The notes below the pieces were generated by a model. That model was not told where the DNA came from and made no database searches. It saw only the letters and a list, made by a program, of their open reading frames with translations. Shown in pieces: positions 56,546-64,000 of a stretch of DNA of 64,000 bases. Source of the stretch: Molossus alvarezi (Eukaryota; Chordata; Mammalia; Chiroptera; Molossidae); assembly GCA_037176705.1 (NCBI GenBank), contig CM073907.1, positions 12,679,001 through 12,743,000 on the forward strand, written 5' to 3'. The first letter of the stretch is position 1, and the number at the start of each line of letters is the position of its first letter. Both the position numbers and the translations under genes were made by a program.

Positions 56546-59080
56546 TTATTTATTGTGGGGAGGGTGTTGAGAACATTTTCCATAAGCTCCAAGTGTCTTC
56601 TCTATGAGAACCTAAGAAAAATTTTTCTCCCCTCTCACTACTAGAAAAACCTGATTGTCTTATACTACAGGTGAGGTTTTATCTTCTCGAACCTGTGAAA
56701 TTTGCAACTGGTTGTGTTCTTGTGTGTTTGGCTGCTAACAAGCTCGGAGACAGATGTGTGGCCGACCTCTGAAAATGGCACAGGAACTAAGGAGGTGCAT
56801 CCCTGTTGTGTCGTACCCTCAATTTCCAATGGCTGTGCCTATTCAAATCTGATTCTGTTGCAAGTATGTATCTTTGTAACATACAAGTAAAGTGTTGCCC
56901 TTGAACAAGGCAACATATAATAAGATGCATTCAAAACCAAAAACAAATGAAATGTTGGTTTCCTTGTGCAGGGTCTGGCTGCAATCATATCAAGCTGTCT
57001 TGTAACAATGCCAGCTCCCTGAAGACCAGCTCTCTGCCCACGGGCTTAGAGGTGACATTTACAATGGTCTGTCTCCCAGCCTACCAGCTCAAAAAAGCAA
57101 TTTGGGCATACCCAAGAAATCCTCTCTTACAGGGATAAACTCACATTAACTAAGCCCATAGAGACTGATATGTAAGCCAGAATTTTGTACTATTAATTTA
57201 GGATGACAAATATATCCACCGGGTAGACCTCGAATGCTGGCATTTACATACACGTTTGATGAACAGGGACTGTCGACAAAGGGGGTTAATTTCACGCTCA
57301 GTAATGGGAACAAAACCACCCCAGGGCCCAGCATACATGGCTGGGGTGGTCAACTCTAGGTTCTGCCAACTTCAGCTCTCTGGGCATCCCTTTTCTCTGT
57401 TCCCAATCAATCAGCCTTGTTATGTTCATAGCCTTGTTGCAAACAATTAAATGTTTCATTAGTAAATTATAGTTCCATTCCTGCTTTCCTCTCTGAGCTA
57501 AAATCTCTCTTCTGATCGCCTTGAGAGGCGTTTGGGGATAACCACGCAGCCAGACATCTGGAAACAACCTTTTGGCTTACTCCGAGGACTGCAGCCCCGT
57601 CCACTGCCTGTGGACTTCGCTTGTGTACCTGGTGAGGGAAAGTTCTGTTCTTCCCCATCTTCTCAGGGGAGCTTCTTGGCGTTCGTCTCAGTAAAACGTG
57701 GCAGCCTTCCTCTCTTACAAAAGCCAATTCTTTCCATTTATAATGGTGTAGAATATATGTTGGCGTTTGAACAACTGAGATTTGGATTACAACCAAGAGG
57801 TAGCTTTCTGTAGACAATAAGCATATAAATACTTGTCCAGTGGCGAGGGGCGCGGGACTAACAGCTATTCTGGCTTTGAGCTCAGCAGGGTGGTGCCACC
57901 CACACTCACACCCTGTGGGTGCTGGGAAGCCTGTGTCACATTTGGAAGTCACCTTGAGACACAGAAACACAGCTATCGAAGCAGAGGGCACACGAGGCCA
58001 CAGCACTCTGTCCATCGGGACTTGAGCATTGCTCCAGCAGCTCAGGGAAAGGCAACATGGAAAACAGGCAGAGAGATGCAGAAAGTCTCTCCTACCCAAA
58101 TGGGGTCTCCTACCCCCACTTTCCAGAACAGTGTTAGGGACTTGCTGGCCCCACTCATTCACAGGCACCCGGCTCTGGGCCCTGCCCCACCCGGCACGTG
58201 CCTGCTGCGTGGGAACTGCACCCGTGCTGCAAGGAGTTAGAGGGACTCTTCAGAGCAGTCCCACACAGACAGAGTCCCCTAAAACACGTGGCTCTTGCTC
58301 CCTGGAAGCAGACGCAGTGACGGTGGCGGTTCGGGAGGTCCGGCAGAGTGGGTCTCTACAGAACCCAGCCGTTCCCTCGTTTGTGAAATGGGTTCATGTT
58401 CACATCCAATCTCATAGCTCGGTTGAGTTGAAAAGGTTTAGCATAAAATGGGGATGGAGGTTGTGCCCCCATAAAAATTATGTTTAGGGTGAGGTGAGAA
58501 TCTTCTACCAAGGCAGGGGGCCCAGAGAAGGGAGGAGGCAGGCGGAGCAACCCCATTGGAGCACATGAGGGACAAGAATCCCTTCCAGAGTGAAGGGTCT
58601 TGTGGCCGGGTCCTCTGGGTCCAGCTTCCACCTGCCACAATGCCAACACCAAACCGTGGAGACACTCAGACAAGCCACAGATGATGCCCAATGTCTTCCT
58701 GTGCTGTGAGCAGAACCTGCACTTGTCGGTTCCCCTGCCCAGCGGCACAGAGCTGCCCGACTGCCTGACATCCCGGGGGTCTCTCTCTGCGGGAAGCCTG
58801 GCTGACTCCAGACAACTGTTTTGTCCTCCGCACAGAGATGAGCGAGTGTGATGGTCTTCAGACTTTCCTGAGTATGCACCTTTCCGGTGAAAAGATCAAG
58901 GCTGCCTCCCCAGGCAGGTGTATTTAATTATCACAACAAATATCCAAACAGAATGGACCTTATGGGACGCAAACAAAAGCAGGAATTTTAGACGATGTAA
59001 AAGGTAAATATAAATGGAAACTGTAGTATCTTCTTTCTTCATTCCAAAGGATTGTCTTCTGCACAATTTAAAACCCTGGG

Positions 59081-59366
59081 GCCCTGACCAGTTTGGCTCA
59101 GCGGTTAGAGCATCGGCCTGCGGACTGGAGAGTCCCGGGTCCGGTTCCCGCTAAGGGCATGTACCTCAGTTGCAGTTTGTCCCTGGCCCCGGTTGGGGTC
59201 GTGTGAGCAGCAACCACTTGACGTTTATCTCTCACATCAATGTTTCTCTCTCTCTCTCCCTCCTGCTCTAGCTGAAAATAAATGCAAAAGTGTCTTTGGG
59301 TGAGGATAAAAATTTTTATAAAAAAAATAAAATAAAATAAGAAATGAAATGAAATAAATAAAAAAT
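59081..59366 (+). mobile_element. Ves-type SINE, long class, with expanded A-rich tail
   Basis: The tail has grown into AAAT/GAAAT repeats at ~59315-59365. The duplication AAAACCCTGGG is identical at 59070-59080 and 59367-59377. Confidence 0.94.
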
Positions 59367-60174
59367 AAAACCCTGGGTACCTCCCAGACTAACCTCAGGT
59401 GAAGAAAGTTACAGTAATAGGAATCTTAGGAAAACCTGAATTGGGCTTTGAATAGAGTTGTCTTTCCCCCAAAGAGCATTCTACTGGGTCTTTGAGACGC
59501 TGCCCCAGGTTCCCCACAGCTTCTGTAGATTTGGAGGATCAACATTCTAGAAAGTGGGAACACTGAGTACCCAGATCTGGCCAAGCCAAGGCTGCTGGCT
59601 GACCCTCTGTGAACGCACCTGCGGGCAGCCCACCTGTGCTTCCTCCCGCCGACTCCCGGCCGCTTGTTAATTCAGTCGTCCACTTCTGCTGGTTAAGACG
59701 CTTTCGTCTGGCTGGCTTTCTCTGCAGACTTGACAGCAGGCAAGGAAGGGATGGAAGACATGGAAGATGGTTCAGTGATTCTAGAACAAGTGAATTCAGA
59801 ACTCCTTTGAAAGCGCTGGTACAAAGTGCTCATTATGTCGCCCTTGGAAGTGATGTGATCCGATAGCCGTCACACAAGTGTCCAGTGGAATGGCTCACGA
59901 GTATTTGTCTTCTCTGGGGGCCTTGTTTGGCAACGTTAACACCCCAAGATTGTCATCACCTTTACTGACGGCGATGAAGCTGTGCACCTGCTGTGCCCGT
60001 GATGCTCAAAGCCAAAGCCACGGCTCAGCTGCCTCTACTGACTATAAGGAAACTTACCAAGACTAAGAAGCCACCATTTCACACGTTAATTTGTTCGACA
60101 ATATGCTGACCGCTGAATGCACGTGTCAGAGAGGCACTGGGAGCCAGCACTGAACAATGAACCAGGGTCAAGGA

Positions 60175-60640
60175 GGATCTCTGGGAAATCGCAAACACAT
60201 GGAGATCCGACACTCTTCCAAGTGACACGTGGGTCCAAGGGGAAATCTCAAGATACATTTCAAAATGTTCTGAACTAAATAAATGAAAATGAAAACAGAA
60301 CTTGTCCAGCCAGTGCAGCTCAGTGGATGGAGCGTCGTCCCATGGACTGAAAGGTCCCGGTTTGATTCCTGGTCAGTGTACATGTCTGGGTTGCGGGCTC
60401 GGTCCCCGGTAGGGGGCGTGCAGGAGGCAGCCGATCCATGTTTCTCTCACATCGATGTTTCTCTCTCTCGCCCTTCCTCTCTCTCTAAATAATCGATAAA
60501 AATACATTTTTAAAAGAAAATGAAAACAGAACTTATCAAAAGTTGTGGGATAGCGCAAAAGCAGTGATTAAAAAGAAATGTATAACAATGAATGCACGTA
60601 ACAGAAAAGAATACCAATAATCTTCAGCTTCCACTTTACG
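60175..60640 (+). mobile_element. L1 ORF2 fragment interrupted by a SINE
   Basis: Text before 60303 (GACACGTGGGTCCAAGGGGA) and after 60516 (TGGGATAGCGCAAAAGCAGT) belongs to one L1 ORF2 segment. It is broken by substitutions and by the SINE at 60304-60515. Confidence 0.8.
60304..60515 (+). mobile_element. Ves-type SINE, short class, inside L1
   Basis: Body CCGGTAGGGGGCGTGCAGG and tail TCGATAAAAATAC. The 19 nt duplication GAAAATGAAAACAGAACTT is identical at 60285-60303 and 60516-60534. The identical duplication suggests a relatively recent insertion. Confidence 0.96.
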
Positions 60641-60820
60641 AAACCAGAAAAAGATGTAGGTACATTTTGTGAGCCCATCATTGGCAAGGGTGATGGAATT
60701 TAAGTCTAACTCCGGGACTTTACCTGTGTGGGGGGAAGAAACGTCGATACCGAACAAAGTCAGAACTCGTGAACGTGAGTTGTTTCAGAACAGCAGAAGA
60801 CCTGAGATCATCACTCCTTT

Positions 60821-61058
60821 TTTTTTATCCTCACCCGTGGACATTTTTGCATTCATCTTCAAATAGAGCGAGAGGGAGAGAGGAAGGGAGAGAAAAACAT
60901 CGATGCGAGAGAAACACATTGAGTGGCTGCCACCCACAAGATCCCAACCAGGGCCGGGGACAAACTGCAACCGAGGTACGTGCCCTTAGCGGGAACCGAA
61001 CCTGGGTCCTCTGGACTGTGGGCCCACACTCTAACCACTGAGCCAAACCGGCCAGGGC
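60821..61058 (-). mobile_element. Ves-type SINE, long class, just past the MCEE 3' end
   Basis: Minus-orientation copy. The duplication GAGATCATCACTCCTTT (60804-60820) matches GAGATTATCACTCCTTT (61059-61075). Confidence 0.95.
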
Positions 61059-61165
61059 GAGATTATCACTCCTTTGTGTACTCATCCCTCCTCACTCATT
61101 CACTCACACTCACACCCTTTCACACAGCTAATGCACTCCATCATCCTATCTGAGAACAGAAATAA

Positions 61166-61171
61166 TTTATT
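61166..61171 (-). terminator. MCEE: Probable MCEE polyadenylation signal AATAAA
   Basis: TTTATT on the plus strand gives AATAAA on the minus strand, 236 nt past the MCEE stop codon. It is the only canonical hexamer I see between the stop and the SINE at 60821-61058. Cleavage would fall near 61145-61155. Confidence 0.6.
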
Positions 61172-61406
61172 TCCATGAATATGATTTTAATAATATTCCC
61201 TGGGTGTTCAGTAATCAAAATTTTCTCCAAATCAGGAAAAAGCCCAAAGTAATCAACACACACGCACATGCGCGTATATCTATTATGTACGTGCGTAATA
61301 TACACATATATAGACTTCTGACTCCCACTCTGTGATTGGCAGACAGAGGAGCGAAGGAGACACTGGCAGTGACCCCGGCCACCAGCTTGGCCTCTCCGAG
61401 CCCCGC
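61172..61406 (-). other. MCEE: MCEE 3' UTR
   Basis: Between the stop codon and the AATAAA signal. It includes an alternating purine-pyrimidine stretch near 61257-61312 (CACACGCACATGCGCGTATA and onward). Confidence 0.6.
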
Positions 61407-61559
61407 TCAGGCTTCCTCCAGCTCCACGAGGACGCCGCCACAGTCCTTCGGGTGGAGAAACACCACGGGCTTCCCGTGGGCTCCTATTCTGGCCTCTTCA
61501 CTCAGACTGCGGATCTTCTTTTCTTTCAAATCCCTCACAGCTGCATTTATATTATCCAC
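61407..61559 (-). CDS. MCEE: MCEE last coding exon: C-terminal part of methylmalonyl-CoA epimerase
   Basis: This exon encodes 50 residues: VDNINAAVRDLKEKKIRSL, then SEEARIGAHGKPVVFLHPKD, then CGGVLVELEEA and a stop. The acceptor TTTCTCAAG precedes 61559 with phase 0. The product converts between the epimers of methylmalonyl-CoA in mitochondria, in the propionate-to-succinyl-CoA pathway. The segment belongs to the second half of the glyoxalase/VOC fold; the glutamate in VLVELE corresponds to a conserved metal-binding position of the family. The sequence is nearly the human one as I recall it, with no frame breaks. An intron before it and a polyA signal after it argue for the real gene, not a processed copy. 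The earlier exons are not in this window. Confidence 0.95.
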   Translation of the reverse strand: MDNINAAVRDLKEKKIRSLSEEARIGAHGKPVVFLHPKDCGGVLVELEEA

Positions 61560-62329
61560 CTTGAGAAAAGGAGATAAAAAAGAACACGTCTGAGACCATG
61601 AAAACATGGAACTACAGTGCCCTGGGTCTTGGGGAACCCTGCAAGCGCAGAGCTGTCGTTACCCCCCCAGAGACAAGCCAGTGGTCCAGAGAAGCTGCTG
61701 CAACCCTTCCTGCGTGAGCCACTGCCCTGCTTCGAATTCGCACCATTCGTGAACATTTCTCCTATAACCTAAATAATATAGACTACATTTTAAAGTATTT
61801 TCTTTTGTGATCATACTGCACCACTGTCTTTTCCTAAGAGCCGTGGGTTCCTCATCTGAAACGGAGCCCAGGCCTGCCGTTACATGGGCAAGGGTCACAA
61901 TGGAGTCAAGAAGCTTTTAGCAGTTTATAGACGGTCAACAATATGGCCGTCTCCCTGATCCTCAAACCTCCCACTAACCAAACCACCTGGTTAGTGCTTT
62001 TGAAATGAAAACTTCACCCACGTGAGGATCACTAGTAAATGGTCACCTTCTCCTAGTGTCGACCTTCATTTCAGCTGGAAACACAGCTCCGCTCCCCCCG
62101 CCTCTCCCGAGTCACTGCTACGTGACTGAGCTCGCACTGTTCTCGCTTCACTGAACTCCAGCGCTCCCTCTGCAGGCCTGGGCTCTGATGCTGACACAGT
62201 GTGGGACAGGGGACAGTGATTCAAAGGTGGGGATCCTGCTGGTCATCCTGGGGGGCCTCAGGCAAACCCTCAAGTCCACTGCAGTAAAGACTTGCAGCCG
62301 AAATCAACCTCCTAAGAAAGGGACAAAGA

Positions 62330-62544
62330 ACCCTGGCCAGTCTTGCTCAGTGGTTAGAGCGTCGGCCTGCAGTCCAGAGAGACCCAGGTTCGGTTCCCGC
62401 TAAGGGCATGTACCTCGGTTGCAGTTTGTCCCCAGCCCCGGCAGGGGTTGTGTGGGTGGCAACCAGTCAATGTGTCTCTCTTGCATCAATGTTTCTCTCT
62501 CTCTCTCTTCCTCTCTCCCTCCTGCTCTACCAGAAAAAAGAAAA
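62330..62544 (+). mobile_element. Ves-type SINE, long class lacking the terminal hairpin
   Basis: The head and body are normal, but the copy ends CTCTACCAGAAAAAAG without the usual ATCCTCGGGTGAGGAT element. The duplication AAGAAAGGGACAAAGA is identical at 62314-62329 and 62545-62560. Confidence 0.94.
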
Positions 62545-62669
62545 AAGAAAGGGACAAAGATTAAATCCTAGGCCTTGTGAGTTCCCTTGCCTAACATATC
62601 ACGGCTCCCCCACCTCAGCTTTTGAATTCAGCTCACACAAGGCCGGCGACCTGCCACCATGGCTAACAG

Positions 62670-62850
62670 CAAGGACCCTGGGGCTTGAGCCCTAGCCTTG
62701 CCACTTCCTACTAATGTGACTATGGGCAAGCTGTTCTAAGTCTCAGTTTCCTCACCTGTGAAATGGGGAGAACAGCGCCCTCCCAGGGTAGCTATGAGAA
62801 TGAAAGAAAACGACGCACGTCAAGTACTTCGTGCACTGCCAGGGGACCCA
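62670..62850 (+). repeat. MIR element
   Basis: CTTGAGCCCTAGCCTTGCCA, GTGACTATGGGCAAGCTG and CTCAGTTTCCTCACCTGTG followed by AAATGGGGAGAA are the MIR core in plus orientation, well preserved. Confidence 0.9.
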
Positions 62851-63629
62851 GTGGCAGTTGTTGCCTTAACTCTGCTTTTCCACTCGCTGGACCCTCTGCC
62901 TGGAGGAGCTTCCTCCTCTTGCCCACCTGGGGAATTCCTTACCAGACGACTTCCCACCGCCTCAGCCTGCCGCGAGCAATCGATCTCTCCCTCATTTGTG
63001 CTACAGAGAAGACACATACTGATTCTGCCTGTCACAGTGCCCGGAGGTTGCCTGTTTGCACAGCTGCCCCTCCTCACATCACTCGGCCCCCGTCCTGTCC
63101 ACGGCTGGACCATGTGCTCAGGAGAGCGGCACGGTAGGTTCTCACCATGTCTGCAGGGGGAACTAAGTGCATGCCTGAAATCCACACCCTTCTCTTCCAG
63201 ACTAGGACGGGGGCCTAACTGCTGACTGTGTCCTTCCTTCCACTGAAAGGCTTTTCACTGGAGCAGAATTGCTATTGCTGATATTCCAAAGGCAGCTATC
63301 GGAACAGGAAGACCCGATGACGAAGTTCCAGTCTAACAGTTCACGTTTTCTTCGGGAATTGTTAGCAGACGCAATTGAGATGTTGAAAAATCAGTCAGTA
63401 ATGGAAAATGTAACAAGAAACAAGTTCCCGGAATCTCGAGGATAGAAAACAAGTACGTGAATCCTTAGTATGGATATGAACTTCTTACTTTATTAAGTCC
63501 TTTTAGGTGCTTCTTCTACTTGCCTTGATAGCGAAGCGGTTGTGTTCCTGTTATGCTGGAGGTCATACCTGCTCGATAAATACTACAGTGGAAGCTCAAA
63601 CCTGTTCTGGCCAACTTTGCTGGCTTTTA

Positions 63630-63883
63630 TTATTATTATTTTTTAATCCTTACCCGAGGACCTTTTTGCACTTATCTTCAAATAGAGTGGGAGGGAGAGA
63701 GGGAGGAAGAGAGAGAGAGAAACATCGATGTGAGAGGGACACATCAACTGGTTGCCACCCACACAACCCAATCAGGGCTGGGGACAAAATGCAACTGAGG
63801 TACATGCCCTTAGCGGGAACCGAACCTGGATCTCTCTGGACCGAAGGCTGACGCTCTAACCACTGAACCACACCAGCCAGGGC
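63630..63883 (-). mobile_element. Ves-type SINE, long class, with target-site duplication
   Basis: Minus-orientation copy with terminal element complement ATCCTTACCCGAGGA. The duplication ACTTTGCTGGCTTTTA (63614-63629) matches ACTTCGTTGGCTTTTA (63884-63899). Confidence 0.95.
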
Positions 63884-64000
63884 ACTTCGTTGGCTTTTAT
63901 AGCGGCTGTTGAATCCAGACTTAATAAACGACATCACTTTTTTGTTTGCAGTTTTCTAGAGGAAAGGAGACTATATCTAGGGACCCATCTTTGAGTAGCA

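Larger units (their letters stand above)
51481..61165. other. Intergenic region between APBA2 and MCEE
   Basis: This 9.7 kb region upstream of APBA2 and downstream of MCEE contains eight SINEs, L1 pieces and a hAT fragment, listed separately. The blocks 51481-52740, 56560-59060 and 59390-60170 show no recognised repeat or gene. A 233-codon open frame on the minus strand at 57467-58168 has no recognisable domain and I do not support it. Confidence 0.75.
61560..64000 (-). other. MCEE: MCEE last intron (partial)
   Basis: Intronic sequence upstream of the final exon, running off the right edge. It contains SINEs at 62330-62544 and 63630-63883 and a MIR near 62670-62850. I searched it for the larger preceding MCEE exon (the segment HVAIAVPDLEKA) and did not find it. 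The block 61600-62310 shows nothing recognisable. Confidence 0.75.

Noticed and set aside
57467..58168. 233-codon open frame on the minus strand
   Set aside because: No recognisable domain, no convincing splice or polyA context, and overlapping frames on the other strand; probably chance.
63247..63336. Short plus-strand frame ending RPDDEVPV that looked protein-like
   Set aside because: Only 29 codons after an in-frame stop, no splice acceptor recognised, no family match, and on the opposite strand to the intron's gene; could be a transposon remnant or chance.
2374..63883. Treating the many tRNA-like segments as tRNA genes
   Set aside because: They have A/B-box-like promoters, but each is joined to a SINE body, CT-rich region and A-tail with target-site duplications; they are SINEs, not tRNA genes.
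1..64000. CRISPR arrays, operons, phage-type or defence systems
   Set aside because: The direct repeats are SINE copies and target-site duplications; gene structure, splice sites and repeats are those of a mammalian chromosome.

Overview
This window is mammalian nuclear DNA, almost certainly from an insectivorous bat (microbat). The evidence is the interspersed-repeat content: about 44 copies of tRNA-derived SINEs of the bat Ves type in 64 kb, in both orientations and often nested, with ancient L1, MIR, hAT and Tigger fragments and LTRs. Species cannot be fixed from sequence alone.

Two protein-coding genes are supported, both on the minus strand. (1) APBA2 (Mint2/X11-beta), a neuronal adaptor that binds APP and Munc18, fills positions ~1-51,400. 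I can place eight coding exons, including two microexons of 37 and 36 nt. Together they encode 573 residues: the acidic N-terminal region, the Munc18-binding segment, the whole PTB domain and the linker after it. The two PDZ domains and the C-terminus lie off the left edge. The start codon is at 21,358, and a ~1.4 kb CpG island at 50.0-51.5 kb carries a consensus minus-strand splice donor, which I read as the first non-coding exon and promoter. (2) MCEE (methylmalonyl-CoA epimerase): its last coding exon (61,407-61,559) and a probable polyadenylation signal are present; the rest of the gene lies off the right edge.

Layout: 0-21.4 kb, APBA2 coding exons and introns; 21.4-50.8 kb, the long first intron, packed with SINEs and with single-copy AT-rich blocks that may be regulatory; 50.0-51.5 kb, CpG island; 51.5-61.1 kb, intergenic and repeat-rich; 61.2-64 kb, the 3' end of MCEE and part of its last intron.

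I found no CRISPR, operon, toxin or other prokaryote-like system, and no intact new gene. The observations most worth checking are: a near-consensus CTCF core inside one class of the bat SINE; two SINE insertions consisting only of the tRNA-like head, each with its own target-site duplication; an in-frame minimal upstream ORF in strong Kozak context just before the APBA2 start codon; a frame-critical 37-nt microexon beside a frame-neutral 36-nt one; and a 3' terminal hairpin conserved across the long SINE class. Long open frames in the CpG island and in SINEs are composition artefacts.
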